From Medicago truncatula (taxonomy: Eukaryota > Streptophyta > Magnoliopsida > Fabales > Fabaceae), in contig NC_053042.1 in assembly GCF_003473485.1 (NCBI RefSeq), positions 6,781,501-6,845,500 on the forward strand: a stretch of DNA of 64,000 bases, in the 5' to 3' direction. How positions within the stretch are numbered: the first letter of the stretch is position 1; every line of letters starts with the position of its first letter. The notes under the pieces are model-generated. The model did not search any database. It saw only the letters and a program-made list of their open reading frames with translations, and was not told where the DNA came from. The position numbers were made by a program, and so were the translations under genes. Below, piece after piece: positions 37,061-48,333 of the stretch.

Positions 37061-37429
37061 AGTTTGTAATTTTTTCAAAAAAAAAGTGATTATTTTATAT
37101 CCAAAAATAAAATCCTGAATATTGATAGAAAGAATATTGAACCAGTGACACCGTAAATGTTACACCTCAATAAATTATATCTGAAAATGACAATTTAACG
37201 GGAAAAAAACAATAACAATAGTCCCTTCAGGGACATCCGATAAAATTGGAACGATACAAATACCAATAAATAATTAAATAAAAATGTATCACAAACACAA
37301 AAGCTACTTACAAAAGACTAGCACAAACAAGAGATGGTACATTACCTCAAAAATAATAATACAAGGATGGTACAAATTACAAACATGCATCTCATTCATT
37401 CAGACCCTTTTCAAGATACAAAGAAACAG
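37061..37429. other. 3' flank of the deSI-like gene
   Basis: Likely 3'UTR and terminator region of the minus-strand gene. Parts recur at 29150-29260 and 31430-31530, showing that this flank was duplicated more than once. Confidence 0.6.
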
Positions 37430-39123
37430 TTACCTTTCTTTGAAGGAACGATTAATAGATTTGCTCAATTCCCATGATGGCCACTTTGATGATAAACAAC
37501 CTCTTAAGGGTGACTGTAGAAACAATGAAGATTTGGATAACTGCTTTTGACGCATTGAGATTGAGGACAATGAATTGAAAGCACTTCTTAGCCTTCTTTT
37601 TTCACTATCACGTGCCTCGTGATTAGGATCATGCCCCACAGAAGAAATTCTTAGTGCTTCTGGAAGAATGCAGTTGCAAATTGAACCTGTCATAACAAGG
37701 TGTCAATGCTAAATATTAATGCCAAATGAAGAAGAAAAACATTGGCATAAGGTTGGTTTGGTGGCTAGGTGGAGGCGTTAAGGAGTATAGTGATTAGGAG
37801 ATCAAAGGTTCATCACCACTATCGGCATAAAGCTAACAGTTATTAATTAACAATATTAGCATTGGCCATTTCAATCAGTCAATTAACCTTTCTTATTCAA
37901 TTTCAGAATCCAGGATCTATTTCAAGCTCCAGGATCTATTTCAAGCCATCTCACTCCGTTTTGCTCAGAATGCGATCTCATGCAGGATCCAGATCACATG
38001 GGACTGGTAAGATCGTGAAATTGTAAGATCTTGCGATTTAACTCGCGATTTCGATAACATTGATTACAGCATCTTTCTTTTCCTATTCAGTAACCTCTAA
38101 CCATCTAGCTTCAGCCCAATCAATATCTGATTCAAAGCAATAGCAAGGAAAATAAACTAAAAAACATCACATACAGAGTTTTGGATGGTTAATTTTAACA
38201 CCTTTTATTCCTTCCCCGCAAAAGAATATCCTAAAGACTAGACACTAGAGGTTGCAACAAACACACTGCAAAAGTAAACCGTTATCTGAATGAAGCAAGA
38301 TGAGTAAAATACCTAGCTTAGCAAGCCGATTTACCCAAGTTGGAATTGATTTCCCTGTAAGCTTGTAGCATATGTCTTTGCAGAAGTGATTGCAGTTCTT
38401 AGCAATTAAGTGATATGTGTCGCCGTTGTAGTTTGCACACTCGCATTCCATGAACTCCCTAACCTGAACAGGATTCAAAGATGTAGTTCCGATGAATATC
38501 GACTTCCTGAACTTGAAGCCTGGGCATTGCCGAGGTTCAACCTCAAAAACACCGCTTGTTGGGTAGTCATGAGCTCCAAATGCATATTCGACACCATGAA
38601 CTGTAAAATACAGGTATGGTTCATCAGATATTAGAAGCACTAGTCGAAATCTCAATTGCTACATTTATAAAGTTCGATGCTGCTAAAAATATCACAAGCA
38701 ATCATCTGTGCAATTATAATAAAAGTCAAACAATTTTAATGATCTGACAATTATGATTGACTGACAGTGTAAAGAAATTCTTTACACTGACAATGTATAT
38801 AAATTAAATTCTAATACATTTGAGAAAAGGCCAGGATAATTTAAGTCATATGCCAAGATTAAGAGACAGAGCATGATTAAATTTGAAGACATACGAGCCA
38901 AAACCGTACCTTCGACACCAGAGTGATAGATACCAAGACCGGCCCAATACACGTAACCATTCATGGGTGTCAAGTCATACACATTAAGATAAACTGGAGT
39001 TTTTCCAGGTCCATGGCTAGCTGAATTTACTTTGCGAAATAAAGAAAAACGAGTCACCGGTGATTTTCCTTTTAAATGAAGAGGTACAATAGATTTCCAT
39101 CCTTTCTTAGACTTCAATTTCAT
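37430..39123 (-). CDS. deSI-like PPPDE-domain protein (predicted cysteine isopeptidase)
   Basis: Three coding exons on the minus strand, 39123-38910, 38600-38313 and 37686-37430, join in phase to give 252 residues. The PPPDE fold runs from TPVYLNVYDLTPMNGYVYW (about 42-60) to about residue 165. The likely catalytic dyad is H67 (IYHSGVEV) and C141 (AKNCNHF). Conserved YAFGAHDYPTSGVFEVEP and CYKLTGKSIPTWVNRLA support the family. The C-terminal tail SMRQKQLSKSSLFLQSPL and the ending SFKER match the plant At1g47740-type subgroup. Such proteins are related to deSUMOylating or deubiquitinating isopeptidases; the plant substrate is not known to me. A 5'UTR intron (about 39154-40111) and a spliced uORF precede the start. 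The in-frame TAG six bases upstream fixes the start at 39123. A damaged partial copy lies at 29141-30540. Confidence 0.92.
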
Positions 39124-39129
39124 CTTTCC

Positions 39130-40138
39130 CTAAGGCGAACACTCACATAGTACCTGCATTCAACAAATGTTTGAGTTAGAGGATCACCTATTTATTATGT
39201 TCAACATTTTCACTCATTAAAAATAAATAACTTACTTGGTATAAAATAATTAGCAGAAACTTCCTTCTTATGATGATTCAGGAAATACAAATGAAGATGC
39301 AGTCAAATTTCGACAAATGAACTATTTTTAAGGGGGGAAGAAAAGACCTTACATGTCGATACTAAAAAAGCCTGTTTGATTCTGCGATGACAAATATATA
39401 GATTTTGAATGAATTGATTCTGGTTAAATTAAGTTGAATGTATAGTAATTTATGTTTACACGTTCATATAAAAGTGGGTTGGTTGAACATAAATTTGAGA
39501 CTAAATTAATTTGTAGGCCAAAAACTCGAATTCTAGCTGAGTTAGAACAATTCTCCCCTCAAAACCAAAAATTCAACAAATTGGTTGGTAAATGATATTA
39601 TCAACAACAAAAATCTGACCAAACTTCTACAAAGCATGGTTGGTAACTTTGAGTGCAGAATATTTTCCAATTCTACCCCTCCTAGATTTTAAAAGATCTT
39701 GTAAACAATTTCCATATGGAGAAAACCCTAATAGATTCTTAATATACTGCACAAATAGCTTCTTAGAACACTGAAATATTTTCCAACAGAAAAATAAACA
39801 TGAAAATGAAGGGTAAGCTTCATCTATTTGAAACATCAGAAAGAAAAGGACTCAACTTGTCACAGTACAGATACTAGAGAGGTTAATTTTCCAGATCTAG
39901 GACACGGCATTAACAGTAAAAGAGTATGAGAGAAACGTGTTTGTTGCAACTTTAACTAGTTTCACTTTCAAGGCATGAATAGTTTCAAAAGTGGATAATG
40001 ATGCTAATGTTAATGCTAATAATGCAGAAACAGAAGAACAGTGACATCATAAATAAGCAAGAATCGATTATTATTTCAAGTTACAACTCAAACAAACAGA
40101 ACTGAACTTACAGTTTCAGATTGAAAGAGTGCAGCCAT
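39130..40138 (-). promoter_or_regulatory. Spliced 16-codon uORF in the deSI 5' leader
   Basis: The leader exon has an ATG at 40138-40136, then GCTGCACTCTTTC..., and ends at a GTAAGT donor (last base 40112). After the acceptor TGCAG the next exon starts at 39153, and the joined frame reads MAALFQSETVLCECSP followed by TAG (39132-39130). Only six bases separate this stop from the main ATG, in the same frame. Such a close uORF could limit translation of the main frame; the effect is inferred. The intron also holds sequence shared with the copy at 29800-30540. Confidence 0.6.
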
Positions 40139-40458
40139 TAGAGAGAAACAGAGACAGAGAGAGTTGCTCAAAACGGTGAAGTGGTGAAATGAAACATGCC
40201 AAGATTTAAGGTTTAGTTTAGTATTGTAAACAACACTCTTAAGTCTCTTAATCCATTGTCCTGTCCCATGTCAACGTCATAAACCATAAACTACGCAAAA
40301 ACAAACAGACAAAGAAAATACAAATTGCAAAATACTCCTCGCTCCTTAGTTACAAGTTTTTTTGTTGCAAAACTTTACGAGTTTTAGTGTTGTTACATCT
40401 CTAAAATTGAATTGAAACTCATGACCTTGATTATGTTAGAAGAGATACGTTACAATTA

Positions 40459-40603
40459 CTTCCTCCGTTTTAAAATATAAGCAAATTTTACTTTTTAGGT
40501 ACATTCAACTAATGATGTATTTGGTCCATATTATAAACCACATACATCATTAATTGAATGAACCTAAAAAGTAAAATTTGCTTATATTTTGAAACGGAGG
40601 GAG
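40459..40603. mobile_element. Stowaway-like hairpin MITE
   Basis: Inverted ends ACTTCCTCCGTTTTAAAATA and ACTCCCTCCGTTTCAAAATA (other strand) with TA at both borders. The arms pair almost throughout and share the ATGATGTAT core. Confidence 0.85.
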
Positions 40604-40917
40604 TATAAGTTTACAACTACCTCGGACAGTTTTTTACATATATTAAAGATATAATTTATGAATTTAATGCCTCTAAGTTGATCTTCTAAAAATATCTTTT
40701 TATATTTGTAAAATTTATTAATTTTACTATTTTTTATACAATAATTTTAATTTGAGTCAACACAACAGTTATTGAATGGTAATATTAATTTACTGTGATG
40801 GTCAAACAAGCTGCGATGCAGAATTGCGACTGTTATTATGGTAAAAAAGATAAAAAGGACGGAACAGTGTAAGGTGTTGTGTCAATTTGCACGAACGAAT
40901 GAATAAATTCATAAAGT

Positions 40918-41189
40918 ATTAATTAAGTTTTTAGTCTATATGAATATTCACTTTAATTTCCATAAAATAAAATTATATTTTTTAGTCTTTATAAAAAAAT
41001 TTATTAGCATTTTTAGTCCCTGTAAATTTTTCCTTCAGTACTTTTAATCTCTATCAAAAATTTCCATCAACAGTTTTGGTCCTTAAAATGCTTAAGGAAA
41101 ATATCACAGGAATTAAAAAATGTAATTTTATTTTGTAGAAACTAAAAACAAAACTGTAAATATTTATAAGGACTAAAAACTTAATTAAT
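40918..41189. mobile_element. Inverted-repeat MITE with TTTTTAGTC ends
   Basis: Left end ATTAATTAAGTTTTTAGTC and right end GACTAAAAACTTAATTAAT are inverted over about 30 bp. The internal sequence repeats 'TTTTTAGTC..T' motifs seen in the elements at 28173 and 62945. It is non-coding. Confidence 0.65.
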
Positions 41190-41299
41190 CCATAAATAAA
41201 ATATTAATGTTTGTGCGGACACGAGTAACTTTGCAAAGCCTGCACAGCTACGTGATTTGTCAACTAGTGTCAACGTTCTTATATTTGTAAAGTTTGTTT

Positions 41300-41497
41300 T
41301 CAATGAAATTTTACACTATTTGGATTTGTCAACTTATTGCTAACAAATACTCCATCGTCACTACTCACCCACAAAGAACATCCTGAAAATAAAACTCCCA
41401 GACCCCAGTATCCAAGTTGAGCCACATTTCGAAGAGCACCTAACCGAAGGACCATGCAGCTATCACAAACCTCACGCCCTTCGAACCATCGAAACAT
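41300..41497 (-). other. Unassigned coding-like fragment
   Basis: A 65-codon minus-strand frame (MFRWFEGREVCDSCM...) has a locally higher GC content than its surroundings and balanced residue use. No family was recognised, and no neighbouring exon was found. It may be a decayed gene or transposon piece. Confidence 0.2.
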
Positions 41498-42581
41498 TTG
41501 TTTTTATACCATTCGAGTCACGTTTTAGATGTTTAATTCTTAGCAAGAGAGGTAGGGGCGATTGCTTTCATATACAAGGCTACCCCAAAGAGACAAAAAA
41601 AAATATTGAATGAGTATGTATATTTTTGTATTAAGCTACCGCTAATAATATATATTTGGCTATCCCAAATTTAATTTTAGATGGAATAATTTTTTTTTAC
41701 TTTACTTACTTTTCAAACTCTGGATGAACACAAAATCAAATTTTATTTTTTTTAATATCTTATCTCTTCCGCTAAAAATCGGAGGATGAACACAAAAAAA
41801 AAACTTTAATCGACGATGAAAATATGACAACGACCACAATCTATCACTTCCTCCCAATTTTTTTTATCACCATTGGCCTAAAGAGATTTAACAGAACTTT
41901 ATGAACCATTTATTATTGTAAATACAAACATTTTATTAACACTTTGTTTTTTAGTTAAAAAAATAAGTAATTAGTAAATTATAACTCTTTATAATCCTAG
42001 TTGTAAGTGTATTTTAGGAAGTACATTATATATATATGTAGTAGTTATTGCAATTCTTTTTTGTTTATTTGTTAAATTTACTTTTAGTTTTTAAAAAATA
42101 TTTTATTTATTTTTATATGTGACCATCTCATAAAAAATATGTTAGCTTTGCCGTTCACACACTAAAAATGATATGAACAAATATTTATAAGTATGAGGAA
42201 TCATCACATTACATATCAATTTCATAAGATTTAGTTAAACTCAACCAAAAGTTTTAATTATTAAATTATCCGCTATAAAGCATGCGGTTATGTCTTGCCA
42301 AAGAGAATCTATACCTAAAAATTAAGTCAAAGAGCTCAAACATATATTATATCAATTGATATATAAATAAAATATCATAATCATTTCTTAAAAAAAAAAA
42401 AAAAAAAAGGTCATAATCATCGTAAAGTATACTTTATTTAATAAGTTAATATACAGCTATGTCAACGAATTGATCATATCCCACGGGGTGGGCTTAAATT
42501 CTGCTATTGATATTAGGATATTTGAAACTCTTTTATATTTTTTTTTGAACAGGCTAGAATATATTATAACTCATATATTAA

Positions 42582-43456
42582 GACCCCGTTTGGATTGGCT
42601 TATTTTGAGTTTATGTGAATTTATCTACTTTTATAAGCCTTTTTAAAAGTGTTTGGGTAAATAAATAAAAATAGTTTATCATATTTTCATGAGCTGCTTA
42701 TGTCATATTTTAATAAGCCTAAATTTTCAGCTTACCCTCCGGCTTAACAAGGAGTTTATGAATTTATGTAATCTCCTTCGATTCTATCTCGATCCACTTT
42801 TTTAAAACATATATTTTAATTATAATGTTAGTTATCTTTGGCAATGCATGAGTAACAAAATTGTTATATACTTATCTTACTAAATTAACACACGTAACTA
42901 AGACTTTTTTTTTTAAGGAAGATTTTTTTTTTGAAACAATTTTTATTATTTTTTTGTTACGTAACAAAATGAAACTGAATATTAATATTTTTTTTTTATA
43001 TGAATATTTTTTTGTTACGTAACTATATACTTATTTAATGTTAATTTTGTCTTATATGAATATTGATATTTTTTTTAAGGACGAATATTGATTATACTAT
43101 ATATATAATTATAATTAATATATTATAATATTATTTTTTACATCTTGATTAATTTTATCAAAAAAGATCTTGATATTGTGGTTCGATTCTTTTATTTTTT
43201 TTGTTAATTTTATAAAAAAAAATATTGATATTGTGATTCGATTCTTTGAATTTTTTTGTTAAATTAAAAATATTTAAAATTTCGATAATTGCTTATGTAA
43301 TGTCACATCCAAATACTTCAATTAGTGTAAGTACTTTTTAGTGTACATATCCAAACATAAATAACTTATCAAGTATAAGAGCTTATGATGTAAGCTATAA
43401 TGTTATAAGCCCTAATGCTATAAGCATCTATATAAATTGTTTATTCAAACGGGGCC
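42582..43456. mobile_element. PIF/Harbinger-like non-autonomous element, 875 bp
   Basis: Inverted ends GACCCCGTTTGGAT and GGCCCCGTTTGAAT (other strand) are flanked by a TAA duplication (42579-42581, 43457-43459). No transposase is encoded; the inside is very AT-rich. The sequences outside both ends share GAAACTCTTTTATAT and ACTCATATA, so the insertion sits inside or between a local duplication. Confidence 0.7.
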
Positions 43457-43499
43457 TAAAACTCCTTTTTTGAAACTCTTTTATATTAAAACTCATATA

Positions 43500-43755
43500 C
43501 TCCCTCCGTTTCAAAATACATGTTCAATTTTTGCAATGTGCACTATTCACTTGACTTACTTTGACCATACTTTTTAACTAATATATAAATACAAATATTA
43601 GCATGTAAGATGTTTGATTTGTCTCGACAAATATTTTCAAAATATTAAATTTTTATAATTTTTTACTTTAGAAAATTAAAGATATTAACTGTCAAAATTA
43701 TGCATTAGCATATGTGAAGTGGTTGACTTAAACATGTATTTTGAAACGGATGGAG
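43500..43755. mobile_element. Stowaway MITE
   Basis: Ends CTCCCTCCGTTTCAAAATAC and, on the other strand, CTCCATCCGTTTCAAAATAC, bordered by TA on both sides (43498-43499, 43756-43757). This is the classic Stowaway terminus. Confidence 0.85.
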
Positions 43756-44099
43756 TATTAGATTATAATTAATTTGAGAAAGTCTCCTATTTTTATATCA
43801 AAACTTTATAATCAAAGAGCTTGTTAAAAAAACATATTAAAGAATATCAAGTTTTTCATTGATTTCTCTCAATGCTTTCTTTTGGATGTGGTGGTGGACA
43901 GTATTTCCGGGTGCTAGTTTTTTTCTTTTTAATAGTGGTAAACACAAGAAACTTACATACATAATTGCGACATTTTAAATACGAATCCGAATAAACGTGT
44001 TCAATTAAAAATATTAATATTATCAGTTGAGTTATATACACTTTGTTTTTTAAATAATGTAGAGTATGGTGTATAGGTGTCAAGTTATGTCAATCTTAT

Positions 44100-45292
44100 G
44101 GTGGAGTTTAGTATGGAAAAGGGGAATTGTTTTCCATCATGGAAAAGTTTTTTTTAACCATTAGATCAAATATAGACCATAATATTATCATAGACACTCA
44201 CCACAATATTATTTTCACTCTCTTTGGTGTCTCTCTCAGCACTTGCAGCAGCTGACTTAACCCATTTAAGTTTAACAACATTCAATCCATGGCAGAGAAA
44301 CCCATTAAACTCAATCAACAACAACTTCATCATATAATCAATTCAGAAAAGGGAAAAGAACACATAACAAAATCTAGAATTCAGATTCATAGGCAAGCAA
44401 AATGGAAACAGGAAAAATATAAATAAAAAACAATGAAAAAAATAAAAGATGAAATTGTGTATGAAGTATGAACTACCCTTTTATTCTCACGGTGTTGAAT
44501 TAATGAAAATCAACTTGTATAATAGTAACCTCAAACCCAACAACACCCACGCCACTTCATCCCCAACCTCCTCTCCCATGTTACATTGTTATGTACCATT
44601 TTTCATTCTAATTGATTCTTATTTAGATTTTGTTATTGTTGAAGGAATTGGAATTCATATACACAAGCGTAGCAGCACCGTGGGAATAAAAGGGTAGTTC
44701 ATACACAATTTCATCTTTTATTGTTTTTTAGAATACCCATCTCATTGTGTTTATTTTAAGAAAATTATGAAACTGATTGATATTGGAGAATGAATGAAAG
44801 AAACTCATGCTGGTTTTTCTTTTATATTTGAGAATGAATGATTTTTTTTTGAAAGCACGTATATGTTATCAATGCCATGGTTGTTGTTACAAAAACTATG
44901 CTTTTCAATATTAATGATGAATTTTACTTTTTCCATGTCTTATTATTTAAAATTGGTTTTTATTTTGGATCCTATTATAATGGTAGAATGGAAGGGGATT
45001 TTTATGCACAAGAAAGGGATTGGAGACCAATTTCATGTCAAACAGCAAAATTCAAATTGAAAACCATTGGGGAAGGATCCGTGAGGTTGGACGGGTTGTT
45101 TGATGAGGTGGATTGTTGATTTTAGTTTGGTGGTGGTGAAATGATAGAGATGATAGTGAGGTTGAAGACAAAGTTGAGAAAGATATAATGTGTGCAGACT
45201 ATAATAAGATTAGTAATCCTCTTTAATCAGATGGCCAAAAAATACTTTCCCATGGTGGGAAATAAGTTCCCATTCCCATGCTAAATGCCACC
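44100..45292. mobile_element. MULE-type element with nested inner inverted repeat
   Basis: The element is 1193 bp and flanked by a perfect 9-bp duplication CAATCTTAT (44091-44099, 45293-45301). The ends are imperfect inverted repeats of about 75 bp, starting GGTGGAGTTTAG and GGTGGCATTTAG. Within it a second inverted repeat of about 50 bp lies at about 44440-44497 and 44670-44730 (shared ACTACCCTTTTATT). Short open frames (44449-44697 and others) have no recognised domain and no transposase is visible. A 9-bp duplication with long inverted ends is the hallmark of Mutator-like elements; family placement is inferred from that. Confidence 0.8.
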
Positions 45293-45301
45293 CAATCTTA
45301 T

Positions 45302-47453
45302 AGATATATGTAAATAGACTTCACAATTTCAACTTAAAAACTTGTACTAATATTAAATTGTTTCTGTTTAATTTTTTTTCCCAATTCAATCTGTTGTTTG
45401 GTGTACCAATAGAAAATGATAAATTAAACTTATTTCCTATCCTATTCTATCCAACCTTTGTTATTTTTATCCTTAATTTTTGGTGGGTTAGGAACCTGAT
45501 AGCATAACAACATCACACACGCGCATCTTTTATTCTTCAAAGACCCTCTTTCGACTCCCTCCCTCTCCAATAATTCTATGTCAAAATCGATTTCAGTTTT
45601 TTTCCCTCTCCCAACGGTTCATCTCTCTCTCCACTCCACCTCCAACCTTCCTATTTTGGTTTATTTTTATGATTTATCTGAACTCAATTTCATATTCTTG
45701 GACGATCTTTGCATTTTCTGGTAAATTTGCAAAACAAAATTTTCACCTTTATTTGTGAATCGTTGAACACTGATTCATCTAAACCCAAATTGATATTATT
45801 CGATTATGCCCTTTTCTGGTAGAATTCTTTTCTGGTACAATTGCAAAACAAAATTTTTAACTTTATTTTATGAATCGATGAATAAAAGGACGTTTTCACC
45901 AATTATTGAAATTAGTGGCATCGGTTTGCTTTTGAATGTTATTGGTACCTTTGTGGCAGGGATTTGCGAATGTTCTTGCTGCCTTTGGAGTTTTTGAAAT
46001 GGCTGAATGTTATTAAGTTTAATTTTTGTTTGGCTTAGCAAAGGTGTACCAAACACATGAAAAAATAAAATTATATTTTCCTATTGTTTATCATGTGTGC
46101 ACCAAACATGTGATAGGATAAACGTTATCAAGTCACTATCATATCATATCTTTATCCATCTTCTTATCCTATCATTTGTTTGTTTATCCTATCATTTATT
46201 TATCATATCATATGCACCAAACGAGCTCTATATAAAACGCTATTTTACTTCTATAGCATTTCTTCATTGCTTTAGATTCCACGGGCGTCTTGTGCCTTTC
46301 CATTCCCATGTACTTTCTCCTGTCAAATTTTGTTTGATTCTCGTGTTGCATGTATTTACAGGTGTAAAACACAAAAATACATAAAAGATCCCATCAATGT
46401 AAGTGCCATCTGCAAAATCAGAAATTAATGGGTTTACTTAAATCCATCAAAAATTTGCGTAACCTAAAGCGGAAATTAATGGATTTATCTAAACCGATTC
46501 AATAATATAACTGATGGTTATTTTACCTCACTCAAACCAAAGTAACATACACAATTCAGGTCTTGAGTTTGGCAAAATCCAACCCAAACCGACCCACATA
46601 CACCCCAGTAAAAATGATGAAGCTACAAAACTAAGCTTATGTCAAAATTCATTGTGATTCCATAAAGTCGGTGCCAAACAAAAAGATTGTTATATTGAAA
46701 GTCCTTACCATGGTTCATTTATATCTCTACACTATCATTTTTAACATTTGGCATTTAATATCTAGCTGCTACAACTAACTGATTCTTCATTTATATTTTT
46801 CGCTGTTGACAGACTGAGAATCAAATTCGTACTAATAATAATGCAAATGGACCACTAGAATTATTCAATTCATAGGAATCACATTATTGCAACTTGATAG
46901 GCTAGGCATGCATGATAAAAACAAATTTTTCAAATAGGAAATGAAATCAAAAATATCTAGAAAAGAACAAATTGGATTGAGTTATTATGAGTAGAAAAAA
47001 GACTTTGAAAGGGTCCCCAAATAAATAGCCAAATTCGATCGTTCAAAGCATGGGGTAGCAAGCAAGGTCCGGGGGGTGCAGAAATGGCAGAAGACTGACT
47101 GTAAGAGCACGTGGGGGGTGACTGGGGACATTACATTACATTACGTTGTTAAATTCAAAGGTGAAAAGCTGAACAACACAAGTAGTAGGGTCTGGTGTTG
47201 CTGCAACCAACGACAATAATTCCCAAACAATTAAGGAAAATTCTACTCATCCTTAATATGGCAACATGAGTTCAAATCTACATGTTGGTTTTGTGTTTTG
47301 ATTTGAAAATATACTTAACCATAATTCATATTTATACCGTCCAAAAATGCATTTTCAGAACCATGTTAAAGCTCTTCACAAGCAAGGGATGAAAATTGGT
47401 ATCAATTAAATAAAAGGGAAATGATAGTTTAATTTGATATTAAAGTTCGACAA
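45302..47453. other. Spacer with a possible orphan leader
   Basis: Positions about 45530-45660 are pyrimidine-rich like a plant 5'UTR. Near 45955 an AG acceptor precedes GGATTTGCGAATG, which opens as GFANVLAAFGVFEMAECY then TAA (46015). A ~60-bp direct repeat (45712-45770 and 45830-45895, sharing TTGCAAAACAAAATTTT) lies between. About 46040-46230 holds repeated TATCCTATCAT motifs, perhaps a MITE. None of this was assigned to a gene family. Confidence 0.35.
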
Positions 47454-47462
47454 TAATTTAAA

Positions 47463-47645
47463 GGGAATGGCTAACCGGTGCCTCCGGGGCACTAATTAAG
47501 GATATGAAAAAGGAAATTATATAGTAGTTAATGTATTGAAATTGTGTAATTAATTTATAATAAAGTCAAAAACAGTTTCATTTTATGATAATAATTCCCT
47601 TTTATGATATGCTTAACCAGTATCCCGCACCGGTTAGCAGGACCC
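47463..47645. mobile_element. MULE-type MITE, 183 bp
   Basis: Inverted ends GGGAATGGCTAACCGGTGCC and GGGTCCTGCTAACCGGTGCG (other strand), with a perfect 9-bp duplication TAATTTAAA (47454-47462, 47646-47654). Related to the element at 31189-31341. Confidence 0.85.
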
Positions 47646-47875
47646 TAATTTAAATAGTAAATTCAATTTAAATATATAGCTAATTGATCACACATAATAG
47701 GTGTTACATTCATTAATCATTCACTCAACATAATTTTGAATGTATCAACCACGATTTTCAATTTGAAATCAAACCGTGGTTAATGAATATTATGAATATT
47801 TAAACTTCAGAAATGCATGCATTAAACACAATTTATTAAAATTGCGGTTAATATAAACACACACATGAACGAGTT

Positions 47876-48333
47876 ATATTATTTGACGGTAGTTATCTTT
47901 CTGATCATGGGAGATCAGGTTTTGGAGGTCTTATAAGAAACAATAATGGTGATTGGTTGCTGGGTTTTTTTCTTCTAGATTTTGTGGTATTACTTCTTGC
48001 TTGGCGGCCGAATTGTATGCCATTTTTTATGGTCTTCATATTGCGTATGATGCGGGTCACATGAACATTATTCTTGAATCAAATTATAGGATGGCTCTTG
48101 ATTTAATCATGTCGAATGTCGAATCTCATCATCCTCATGCTCCTCTGATTAGTCAGATTGTCCAACTGCAACATCGAGATTGAATTGTTCATTTTCAGCA
48201 TGCCCTCCGTCAAGGTAACGAGTGTGCGGATTGGCTTGCTAAGCATGATGCTTCTTTTGGATTTTTTTACCCTTCTCAACTGCATCATTCCCTTCTGGAT
48301 GATGCTCTTGGAGTTGTTCGCTTGAGATTGTAG
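47876..48333 (+). pseudogene. LINE-type RNase H (RVT_3) remnant
   Basis: The RNase H fold is visible in two frames: FDGSYLSDHGRSGFGGLIR, then after a one-base shift near a T-run (about 47966-47972) SRFCGITSCLAAELYAIFYG, and ALRQGNECADWLAKHDASF. A TGA at 48181-48183 replaces the expected Trp after HRD. The third acidic residue reads Asn (LESN). It is therefore inactive. This domain closes many plant LINE ORF2 proteins. Confidence 0.8.

Larger units (their letters stand above)
40139..42578. other. Spacer with two MITEs and one unassigned fragment
   Basis: The first ~100 bp are likely promoter of the minus-strand deSI-like gene. Two MITEs (40459-40603, 40918-41189) and a coding-like piece (41300-41497) are listed separately. 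The remainder to 42578 is very AT-rich and shows nothing recognisable. Confidence 0.5.

Noticed and set aside
37900..38060. CCAGGATCTATTTCAAG direct duplication and GATC-rich stretch in deSI intron 2
   Set aside because: A short local duplication with no further structure; no element borders could be defined.
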